A stretch of 8,331 nucleotides of DNA from an uncultured Selenomonadaceae bacterium. Its GTDB lineage: Bacteria > Bacillota > Negativicutes > Selenomonadales > Selenomonadaceae. The stretch's first letter is position 1; every line of letters starts with the position of its first letter. This document shows, in pieces, positions 1 to 5,516 of this stretch. Made by a program: the position numbers and the translations under genes. Where the stretch lies: positions 1 to 8,331 of the forward strand of contig CAJOKY010000097.1 of the NCBI GenBank assembly GCA_905235425.1, read 5' to 3'. The notes under the pieces were generated by a model. The model was given only the letters and a program-made list of their open reading frames with translations. It was not told the DNA's origin and did no database searches.

Positions 1-1167
1 GATAAAAAAAGAGATGAATACCAAGATATTAAAGATACATATTTAACAACATCAAAAAATTTAAAAAAAAAATTATCTCCATCTATTGATATTCTATCTG
101 ATAATAAAATGAATTATTTTTATCAAGATAATAAAATATTAGAACTTATTGAAAAAGATATGAAAAGAACATATCCAGAAATAACATTTTTTCAAGAGAA
201 ATCAAAAAATAATAAAAAAGAAACAAATTGTGATATTTTAAAAAGATTATTATTTATATATTCCAAAAAATACCCAGAAATAGCATATGTACAAGGATTT
301 AATTTAATTATTGCAAATTTATTTTATGTTTTTTCTCAAGATGAAAATCCATATTTTAATTTATTTGCAGAAGAAGACACATTTTTTTGTTTTGAATTAC
401 TTCTTCATAATTTTAAAGATATTTATAATCAAGAGAAAGATAGATCAGATAAAGGAATAAAAAATATCATTAATTATATTAAATATTTATTATATATTAT
501 TGATAGTGAATTATTTTTAAATTTAAATAATATGAAAATTGATATTTATATGTTTCTTTTCAAATGGTATACTGTGTTTTTTTCTCAAGAATTTGAATTT
601 GAAATAACTTTAAAATTATGGGATAATTTTATTTGTAATGAAGTAAAAGAAGAATATTTAATTCATTTATGTCTAGGCTCAATTTTAATAAAAAAAGAAA
701 GTATATTATCTAAAGATACAGGAACAATTCTAGATGCCTTGCAAACTTTCAAGCAAACTGATCTAGAATTAATATTAGCCAAAATTCCTCAAATAAAAAT
801 AAGTCTAATGGAGCATGCTTTAAGTATAAGAGCTGAAAAACTTCAAGAATTTGGCGTCGATACTAAGGAAGGTCTTACCCGTTGCATGAATAAGGAGACT
901 TTCTATTTTCGTATGATAACAATGGGACTTTCCAACGACAGCTTTGAAAAACTTGAAAAGGCTATTAGCGAAAATAATTTGGACGAGGCATTTGAGGCGG
1001 CTCATGCGCTTAAGGGCGTACTTGGAAATTTGGCGTTGACTCCGATTTACAAGCCGCTTTCTGAAATGACTGAAATGCTCCGCGCAAAAAAAACCGCCGA
1101 CTATGCGGCGATTTACAAACCGATTATGGAAATGCGTAACCAACTTTTGTTAATGATTAAGAGTTAG
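1..1167 (+). CDS. TBC (Rab-GAP-like) domain joined in frame to an Hpt domain; 5' partial, probably chimeric
   Basis: The frame is open from base 1, so the gene is cut by the window edge; the first ATG is at 109 and residue numbers count from it. Residues about 10-210 look like a TBC domain, the GTPase-activating domain for Rab GTPases in eukaryotic membrane traffic. The arginine-finger motif IxxDxxR is present (IEKDMKR, R20), as is the glutamine-finger YxQ (YVQG, Q62), followed by the late FxxEF and LWD features. Residues about 245-352 are a bacterial histidine phosphotransfer domain with the HALKG motif (phospho-acceptor H299, bases 1003-1005), a four-helix carrier of phosphorelays. Codon use changes abruptly: Arg is AGA in all five cases up to base 831 and CGN in all four from 880. 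No Shine-Dalgarno precedes 109 or the ATG at 808. I see an assembly chimera as most likely and a real fusion as possible; the Hpt part alone is a sure bacterial gene. Confidence 0.7.
   Translation, partial: DKKRDEYQDIKDTYLTTSKNLKKKLSPSIDILSDNKMNYFYQDNKILELIEKDMKRTYPEITFFQEKSKNNKKETNCDILKRLLFIYSKKYPEIAYVQGFNLIIANLFYVFSQDENPYFNLFAEEDTFFCFELLLHNFKDIYNQEKDRSDKGIKNIINYIKYLLYIIDSELFLNLNNMKIDIYMFLFKWYTVFFSQEFEFEITLKLWDNFICNEVKEEYLIHLCLGSILIKKESILSKDTGTILDALQTFKQTDLELILAKIPQIKISLMEHALSIRAEKLQEFGVDTKEGLTRCMNKETFYFRMITMGLSNDSFEKLEKAISENNLDEAFEAAHALKGVLGNLALTPIYKPLSEMTEMLRAKKTADYAAIYKPIMEMRNQLLLMIKS
831..853. other. Compositional junction between A+T-rich eukaryote-like DNA and bacterial DNA
   Basis: Left of this stretch the sequence is dominated by A and T, with homopolymer runs and AGA-only arginine. 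Right of it, GGC, GTC, CGT and GCG codons appear at once and the composition matches the rest of the window. The last AGA codon is 829-831, the first GGC is 853-855 and the first CGT is 880-882. The bases between would fit either side, so a short shared sequence could have joined the two. The break falls between the end of the TBC fold and the start of the Hpt fold. Confidence 0.65.
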
Positions 1168-1247
1168 TAGCTGTTAGCTGTTAGCTTTTAGCGATTAGCT
1201 TTTAGCTGTTAGCTTTTAGACTAATCCCTGCTCCCTGTTCCCTAACT
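1168..1247. repeat. Heptad tandem repeats, TAGCTGT family then TAATCCC family
   Basis: Seven consecutive 7-bp units of the TAGCTGT/TAGCTTT/TAGCGAT type occupy 1168-1216. A hybrid TAGACTA follows, then three units of the TAATCCC/TGCTCCC/TGTTCCC type from 1222. The array fills the whole gap between two convergent genes: the upstream stop TAG (1165-1167) abuts it and the terD-fusion stop (complement 1246-1248) lies at its right edge. No hairpin terminator is seen for either gene. Confidence 0.9.
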
Positions 1248-2505
1248 AAACATTTACGCCGAAATTTCTGCCCAATGCCGCAAGACCGCCGCTGAAACCG
1301 GAACCTATGGCGTTAAATTTCCATTCGCCCTTATTGCGGTAAATTTCGCCGACAACTACGGCAGTTTCAACTGAAAAATCTTCGCCCAAATCATAACGAA
1401 TCAATTCCTTGCCGGTTGCATCGTCAACTACGCGAATATATGCATCAGTTACTTGACCAAAAGTCTGCTTGCGTTCATCAGCCTCGTAAATCGTAACGGT
1501 GAAGTCGATTTTTTCGACATTCTCCGGAACTTTTGCGAGGTCAATTTTAATTTGCTCTTGATCCTCTTCTGCACCGTCACTGCCGCCCTTGAGTTCATCG
1601 CCCATATGTTCAACAGAGCCGCTTACATGCTTAAGGTTGTTGTAGAAAACAAAATCGTCATCGGAATTGACTTTGCCGTTAGCGCCGAGCAAAAACGCCG
1701 CCGCGTCCAAGTCGAAGTCGTAACCGCCGTCGTACTTGTTTTCTTTCCAGCCGAGCCCTACCAAAATTTTCGTAAGGTTAGTACCTTTTGTCAAGTCAAC
1801 CTTTTGACCCTTTCTTAAACTGATAGCCATTGAAGACCCTCTCTTTCTTTGAGTTGAATTATTATTTTGCGGAGATTTTTTCTGCGTACCTGCGTTAAGG
1901 CTTGCGATAATGTTGGTAGCCGTGACAGACAGCGCAGAAAAATTTCCGTTTTCTTTATCGTTAATAAATTTTATAAAATCTTCGGCAGACTTCGCATTAA
2001 TCAGCGCGTCTTTAAATTCGGCGTCCTCAAGCATTGTTTCCAGTTCATATGCCAGCTTAAGTTGTCCTTGACTGCCGTCCATAGGATAAGCCACTGCAAA
2101 GAAAAGTTTTGCAGGATTATTGGCAACGTTTTCAGAAGGAAAGTAAATGCCTTTGGGAATTGTGACAGCCGAAATGCCGGGTGATTGTACGTCACTGCAA
2201 GAATTTGCGGCAATTACAACGCCGTCAACAAATCTAAGTGTTGTAGAGCCAAGTCCAAGTTCCTTAGCAACTACGAGAGCTTTAACTTGTAAATCATTGA
2301 AGGAATCAGCGTAAATACGGTAATCATTGTATAAAAAAATTTTTTCATAAGTGATAGTAGTTGCTGCCAAAAATTCATCGATCCACTCCAACAAATTGCC
2401 GCCGGCATCCATAAGATTAACTAGCCTTGACATAACATCGCCGTGAAATTTTATATCGGCGTTGACTTCGACATTTTCATTTTTCATCCAATAAGCAACA
2501 CTCAT
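1246..2505 (-). CDS. PTS EIIA-like (degenerate) - TerD fusion protein
   Basis: This 419-residue protein ends in a complete TerD domain (residues 226-419; E. coli TerD is about 192 residues). It carries the DLDAAAFLLG motif (265-274), acidic DDDF, GEIYRNKGEWKF and GSGFSGGLAALG signatures typical of Ca2+-binding TerD proteins of tellurite and chemical stress systems. Residues about 75-182 resemble a fructose/mannitol-type PTS EIIA: GVVIAAN (95-101) aligns with the family GIAIPHA, and a kLFFAVA...LKLAYELETMLEDAEFKDALINAKSAE stretch (read as separate blocks from 133 to 175) matches its second half. The phospho-acceptor His is then Ala100, so phosphotransfer through it is unlikely. Residues 12-60 may be HPr-like (FHGD...LVNLM, H21), which is weak. 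A Gln/Asn/Ser/Lys/Arg-rich linker (206-225) joins the halves. An AGAAGGA site precedes the ATG, 3 bases after the stop of the upstream gene, so the two are co-translated. TerD could also start internally at M226. Confidence 0.85.
   Translation of the reverse strand: MSVAYWMKNENVEVNADIKFHGDVMSRLVNLMDAGGNLLEWIDEFLAATTITYEKIFLYNDYRIYADSFNDLQVKALVVAKELGLGSTTLRFVDGVVIAANSCSDVQSPGISAVTIPKGIYFPSENVANNPAKLFFAVAYPMDGSQGQLKLAYELETMLEDAEFKDALINAKSAEDFIKFINDKENGNFSALSVTATNIIASLNAGTQKKSPQNNNSTQRKRGSSMAISLRKGQKVDLTKGTNLTKILVGLGWKENKYDGGYDFDLDAAAFLLGANGKVNSDDDFVFYNNLKHVSGSVEHMGDELKGGSDGAEEDQEQIKIDLAKVPENVEKIDFTVTIYEADERKQTFGQVTDAYIRVVDDATGKELIRYDLGEDFSVETAVVVGEIYRNKGEWKFNAIGSGFSGGLAALGRNFGVNV
1828..1844 (-). 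promoter_or_regulatory. Candidate internal ribosome site and start for a stand-alone TerD
   Basis: On the minus strand AGAGAGGGT (complement 1836-1844) lies 6 bases before an in-frame ATG (complement 1828-1830). That ATG begins MAISLRKGQK, exactly where ordinary TerD proteins start, and translation from it would give a 194-residue TerD. The site is decent but not a perfect Shine-Dalgarno, so the fusion and a short form may both be made. Confidence 0.45.
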
Positions 2506-2508
2506 AAT

Positions 2509-3765
2509 TTAATCCTTCTTGCCGACAGTCCATTTCAAGCCCCAATCAAAAGCCTCGTCCATTTCTTTAGAATCGCGGTAGAATTGGATAACCTTTTCAA
2601 CGCTTAACGTGCCGCCGACATTTTCAAGAAGAGCTATCGCGCAGGTATGAAGTTTGGAGCCGTATTCGTCCATTCTTACGACAAGTTCGGGACTGCCGGG
2701 ACATTTCACGGTGACAACGCCGCGAGCCTCTTCCCAATTCGCCGCGCCTTCATAAATGAAAGTATAAATTAAAATGCGTTTAATCTTATCAATATATTTT
2801 CCATTGACGCGCAGGTTTTCACCTTCTGAAATTGCGCCGGTTCTGTCGTCGCCGTCAAGCTCAATGTAGGGCGCATAATTCAAATTGCCGAAAAGCCTGC
2901 CTAAAGCTTGCACAGCGCCAATTTCGCCGTCCTGCAATTCGTAAAGGCAACATAAATCTAAATCAATGCCTTTACTGCCGAAAATGTTGTCGAAAAAGCC
3001 GCGTGATTGCTGTGAAGGTTGTGACCAATTCAAATTAATAACAATTTCGCCGAGTGGTTTATTGTCGCGCTTGACGAGACTAACTTTCTGACCTTTTTTC
3101 AGTTCAATCTTTTTCGGCGGACGTTCCTGCGCAGGTGGATTGGTATTCGGCGGCGGAATTTTTAAAGGCGGCGCAGTTTTTTTAGGCGGCTTATCGCGTC
3201 GCGTTTCAATTTTTTTCGGCGGCGGAGGCGGTGCAACTTCCGGCGGTGCGGACATTTCGTCGCTTACGTCAATGCCGAAATTTTTACAAAGAGCGGCAAG
3301 ACCTCCGCTGAATCCCGCGCCGGTAGCGTTAAACTTCCACGCGCCTTTATGCCGATAAATTTCGCCGAGTACAATCGCCGTTTCGACAGTGAAATTTTCA
3401 AGCTTAAATGTCGCAACATCATAACCGTTAGCGCCTTTCAGGCGTAACACGGAATTTTTAACTTGGCTGAAATTTTGCCTGCGTTTGTCTGCATCGTAAA
3501 TTGTAGCAGTTATCGCGATTTTTTCAATACTGCGCGGAATTTTTTCAAGATTTACGAAAAGCGAGCCGTCGTCTTGGTAAATGACGCTTGCCGAGTTATG
3601 AGAAGAGTTGCCGTAGCAAACAAAATCTTCATCTCCCGCCGCTTTACCGTTCACGCCGAGAAGAAAAGCCGAAGTGTCGATATCCAATGCGCCGGAATTT
3701 CTTTCAAACTTAAGCGTGACAGCTTTTTCATTAAGCGAAATTTTTTGACCTTTGCGAAGTTCCAT
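2509..3765 (-). CDS. TerD - polyproline linker - TerA-like tellurium/stress resistance protein
   Basis: The 418-residue protein has two Ter-family domains. Residues 1-167 are TerD-like: MELRKGQKISL, DIDTSAFLLG, DEDFVCYGN, GEIYRHKGAWKF and GAGFSGGLAAL. Residues 168-219 are a Pro/Lys-rich linker with a run of five prolines, a site where ribosomes usually need EF-P. Residues 220-418 start again with ELKKGQKVSL and match TerA: GIDLDLCCLYEL, VQALG, YIELDGDDRTG, GENL, KRILIYTFIYEGAANW and a closing DWGLKW. TerA and TerD belong to the ter stress systems, whose biochemical role remains unsettled; TerD binds calcium. The start has AGGTGA about 9 bases upstream. It lies 25 bases after the DUF697-like gene and 3 bases before the next fusion gene, so the three form one operon. 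The TerD half has DIDT where DLDA is usual, so its metal site may differ. Confidence 0.88.
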   Translation of the reverse strand: MELRKGQKISLNEKAVTLKFERNSGALDIDTSAFLLGVNGKAAGDEDFVCYGNSSHNSASVIYQDDGSLFVNLEKIPRSIEKIAITATIYDADKRRQNFSQVKNSVLRLKGANGYDVATFKLENFTVETAIVLGEIYRHKGAWKFNATGAGFSGGLAALCKNFGIDVSDEMSAPPEVAPPPPPKKIETRRDKPPKKTAPPLKIPPPNTNPPAQERPPKKIELKKGQKVSLVKRDNKPLGEIVINLNWSQPSQQSRGFFDNIFGSKGIDLDLCCLYELQDGEIGAVQALGRLFGNLNYAPYIELDGDDRTGAISEGENLRVNGKYIDKIKRILIYTFIYEGAANWEEARGVVTVKCPGSPELVVRMDEYGSKLHTCAIALLENVGGTLSVEKVIQFYRDSKEMDEAFDWGLKWTVGKKD

Positions 3766-3790
3766 AAAAAATTTTCACCTGCCTTGTCAA

Positions 3791-4198
3791 TTAACCGTTG
3801 CCGAGTAATTTAATATCTTCAGTGCCGCATAAATGAGGTGGTCTTTCTGCGTCAAGCTGATTAGCCAAAGACCAACCGGCGGATTCAAGCATTGCGACGC
3901 TTATTGCGGGAGAAACTATTTGACCGACGAAGGGAATAATTTTTGATGCTTCCTTGACAAAAGTTTTGACGGCATTTTTTTTAACCGCCGCGACAATAGC
4001 GTTAATAGCCATATTCCGCGCCACTGATTCGGTGATTGAACCGCCAAGCGCACTGGCAAGAGCCATTGCCATAGTTGTCATGGTGATTGTATCTGCGGCA
4101 AGTCCCGTACCGGGAAGTGGCAAGGCGTTACCTGCCGCCGCCATTACTGCGTGGGAATGTATTATTGCGTGACATTTATTTTTTTCTGCATCGGTCAT
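3791..4198 (-). CDS. DUF697-like small hydrophobic protein, first gene of the Ter cluster
   Basis: This 135-residue protein is rich in Ala, Gly, Met and Ile. PLPGTGLAADTITMTTMAMALA near residues 27-48 (given here as one idea: a PLPG turn then an apolar helix) and KIIPFVGQIVSPAIS near 85-100 resemble the DUF697/YcjF pattern of a PlPg loop, long helices and a K-iP-G turn, often found with GTPases or at membranes. It probably associates with membrane or a protein partner; no signal peptide or catalytic motif is visible. A strong AAGGAGGG (complement 4205-4212) sits 6 bases before the ATG. It is cotranscribed with the two Ter genes and may be their membrane link, which is inference. The family call is by eye and moderate. 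Confidence 0.7.
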   Translation of the reverse strand: MTDAEKNKCHAIIHSHAVMAAAGNALPLPGTGLAADTITMTTMAMALASALGGSITESVARNMAINAIVAAVKKNAVKTFVKEASKIIPFVGQIVSPAISVAMLESAGWSLANQLDAERPPHLCGTEDIKLLGNG

Positions 4199-4215
4199 TA
4201 AAAATCCCTCCTTGA

Positions 4216-4285
4216 TAGATGTTAGCGGTTAGCTGTTATCTGTTAGCTAATCCCTGATCCCTAATCCCTGATCCCTAATCCCTAA
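4216..4285. repeat. Heptad tandem repeats between smpB and the Ter cluster
   Basis: Ten 7-bp units fill 70 bases exactly: TAGATGT, TAGCGGT, TAGCTGT, TATCTGT, the hybrid TAGCTAA, then TCCCTGA/TCCCTAA five times. The smpB stop (complement 4275-4277) and its last two to three sense codons lie inside, and the other edge ends 3 bases from the ribosome site of the DUF697-like gene. There is no promoter-like sequence here for the Ter genes. Confidence 0.9.
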
Positions 4286-4742
4286 CTTTCATAGCGCGTT
4301 CAATGTCGCGTTTGGCAGATTTTTCTGCAAGTGCCGCGCGTTTATCATAATTATGTTTACCACTTGCAAGAGCTAATTCCAATTTTGCACGTCCCTTTTT
4401 AAAGTAAATTTTCAACGGAATCAGCGTAAATCCTTTTTCTCTCGTCTTAGAAAAAAGTTTTAAAATTTCTTTTTTATGCATAAGCAGGCGGCGGCGGCGT
4501 AATGGATCGTGATTAAAAATATTTCCCTGTTCGTAGGGGCTTATATGCATATGTTCAACGAAAATTTCACCGTCCTTTACTTCTGCGTAACTGTCGCGCA
4601 GATTAGCTTTACCGGCGCGAAGACTTTTAACCTCCGTCCCCTTAAGCTCAATTCCCGCCTCGTATGTTTCGTGTATAAAATAATCGTGTCGAGCCTTTCG
4701 ATTTTCACAGGCAACTTTTACCGCGTCATTATTCTTAGCCAT
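4275..4742 (-). CDS. smpB: SsrA-binding protein SmpB
   Basis: SmpB binds tmRNA and takes it to stalled ribosomes for trans-translation in the cytoplasm. The 155-residue product is full length. Conserved blocks are ENRKARHDYFI (13-23), ETYEAGIELKGTEVKSLRAG (25-44), NLRDSYAEV, HISPYEQGNIFNHDP, RRRRLLMHKKEI, LIPLKIYFKKGRAKLELALASGK and a basic KRAALAEKSAKRD tail. AAGGAG lies 9 bases before the ATG. The C-terminal tail, which enters the decoding path, ends in VRD read from the heptad repeat, so its last residues may come from repeat DNA. The Ter cluster follows on the same strand without a promoter or terminator, so readthrough is likely. Confidence 0.97.
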   Translation of the reverse strand: MAKNNDAVKVACENRKARHDYFIHETYEAGIELKGTEVKSLRAGKANLRDSYAEVKDGEIFVEHMHISPYEQGNIFNHDPLRRRRLLMHKKEILKLFSKTREKGFTLIPLKIYFKKGRAKLELALASGKHNYDKRAALAEKSAKRDIERAMKVRD

Positions 4743-4799
4743 GCCAATTCTCCTTCACTAAAAAATTAATTCCGAACTGATAATCGATATTTCGTATAA

Positions 4800-4828
4800 A
4801 TTATTTCATAAACATTAATTTTTGTCCA
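4800..4828 (-). promoter_or_regulatory. Candidate sigma-A promoter for smpB (and perhaps the Ter cluster)
   Basis: On the minus strand TGGACA (complement 4823-4828) and AATAAT (complement 4800-4805) are 17 bases apart, each one base off consensus. The predicted start near 4793 leaves a leader of about 50 bases before smpB. Confidence 0.5.
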
Positions 4829-4870
4829 CAAAATATTAAAACACCGCAATTACCCCTCAAGAATAAATCC

Positions 4871-4934
4871 TTGCAATTTCCTACGTAAAGCGTTAAAATT
4901 TTTGCTTGCAATTTTAGTTAAGCTGTGCTAAACT
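4871..4934 (+). promoter_or_regulatory. Tandem candidate promoters for rpsT
   Basis: P1 is TTGCAA (4871-4876), 17 bases, TAAAAT (4894-4899). P2 is TTGCAA (4906-4911), 17 bases, TAAACT (4929-4934). The two are 35 bases apart and both point at rpsT. E. coli rpsT also has two promoters, so the arrangement is plausible, though the boxes are read by eye. Confidence 0.55.
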
Positions 4935-4965
4935 GCGTGCTATTAAAATAAAGGAGGAAATATTT

Positions 4966-5229
4966 TTGCCGAATATTAAATCGTCGAAAAAAAGCGTAAA
5001 ACTTGATGCAAAACGCCATGAGCGTAATGTTTTTGAAAAAACTCGTATAAAAAAGGCTCAAAAGCTGGTACTTGCGGCAATCGCAAACAATGACGCCGCC
5101 GAAGCCCAAAAACTTTTGCCGGCTGCCCATAAAGCCATAGACCAGGCTGCCGCCAACAACACCATTCATAAAAATGCGGCGGCACGTAAAAAATCTAAGC
5201 TCACGTTAAAAGTAAACTCAATTTCATAA
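4966..5229 (+). CDS. rpsT: 30S ribosomal protein S20
   Basis: S20 binds 16S rRNA early in 30S subunit assembly. The 87-residue product is of normal length, with the family start PNIKSSKKSVKLDAKRHERN, a basic long-helix pattern, and the late AANNTIHKNAAARKKSKLTLKV block. The start is TTG, supported by AAGGAGG (4951-4957) 8 bases before it; no ATG fits the conserved N terminus. A UUG start is also used by E. coli rpsT, where S20 represses its own translation, so similar control is possible here. It is a single-gene unit bounded by its own promoters and a hairpin terminator, divergent from smpB. Confidence 0.97.
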   Translation: MPNIKSSKKSVKLDAKRHERNVFEKTRIKKAQKLVLAAIANNDAAEAQKLLPAAHKAIDQAAANNTIHKNAAARKKSKLTLKVNSIS

Positions 5230-5239
5230 TCGTTTTGCC

Positions 5240-5270
5240 AAAGTTCACTCATCGTAGTGGACTTTTTTTG
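5240..5270 (+). terminator. Rho-independent terminator of rpsT
   Basis: AAAGTTCACT (5240-5249) pairs with AGTGGACTTT (5256-5265) around a 6-base loop, with one T-G pair, and runs into a seven-T tract (5263-5269). It begins 10 bases after the rpsT stop. Confidence 0.88.
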
Positions 5271-5333
5271 TTATCAGCAAAAAAATTTTTCGGCAGTAAA
5301 AAAAACTTTTATGAAAATAACTTGAAAAAATCC

Positions 5334-5362
5334 TTTACAAATTACAAAAGAGTTGGTACAAT
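5334..5362 (+). promoter_or_regulatory. Candidate sigma-A promoter for sepF
   Basis: TTTACA (5334-5339), a 17-base spacer and TACAAT (5357-5362) each differ from consensus at one base. It lies after the rpsT terminator and predicts a start near 5369, giving a leader of about 145 bases for sepF. Confidence 0.65.
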
Positions 5363-5377
5363 ATCGTCAATCGATAT
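5361..5377. promoter_or_regulatory. Dyad over the sepF promoter start region (possible operator)
   Basis: ATATCG (5361-5366) and CGATAT (5372-5377) form a perfect 6-bp inverted repeat around TCAAT. It overlaps the end of the -10 box and the predicted transcription start, a usual repressor position. AATCGATAT (5369-5377) recurs at 4782-4790, just past the predicted smpB start. Confidence 0.35.
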
Positions 5378-5381
5378 AGAG

Positions 5382-5416
5382 TAGAAATTAGCTGGTAGCC
5401 GCTAGCTGATAGTGAT
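5382..5416. repeat. Short heptad array in the sepF leader
   Basis: Five 7-bp units in register: TAGAAAT, TAGCTGG, TAGCCGC, TAGCTGA, TAGTGAT. It is a degenerate TAGCTGT-family array, here inside a 5' leader instead of next to a stop codon. Confidence 0.75.
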
Positions 5417-5469
5417 TTGTAAAGAAAATAATCTGATACAGACAAAAAAATTGCGGAATTTATTTTTAC

Positions 5470-5516
5470 GGAGGTGAAAAATCAAATTTGTTTCGTGCAA
5501 ATTTGATGAAATTATG
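5470..5516 (+). promoter_or_regulatory. sepF ribosome site with a hairpin between Shine-Dalgarno and start codon
   Basis: GGAGGTGA (5470-5477) is 36 bases before the ATG (5514-5516), too far for normal initiation. Between them ATCAAATTTG (5481-5490) and CAAATTTGAT (5498-5507) form a perfect 10-bp inverted repeat with a 7-base loop. If folded, it leaves 9 bases (3 plus 6) between the site and the ATG, a normal distance. CAAATTTG is also palindromic by itself and occurs twice 15 bases apart, so a protein operator is an alternative. Confidence 0.6.

Noticed and set aside
1..830. A bacterium with naturally A+T-rich genes, or use of a ciliate genetic code
   Set aside because: The rest of the window has ordinary composition, and this part reads through with no in-frame TAA, TAG or TGA, so no code change can be inferred.
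820..1143. Minus-strand open frame opposite the Hpt domain
   Set aside because: It has no ribosome site or recognisable motif, and the plus strand carries the conserved HALKG domain.
1453..2184. Plus-strand open frames opposite the PTS-like/TerD gene
   Set aside because: They are antisense shadows of a gene with clear domain matches and lack family features.
3140..3358. Plus-strand Gly-rich open frame
   Set aside because: It is the mirror of the proline-rich linker and TerD coding on the minus strand, with no ribosome site.
4244..4285. Telomere-like TTAGGG repeat
   Set aside because: The complement reads TTAGGGA/TCAGGGA with period 7, is short and internal, and sits between bacterial genes.
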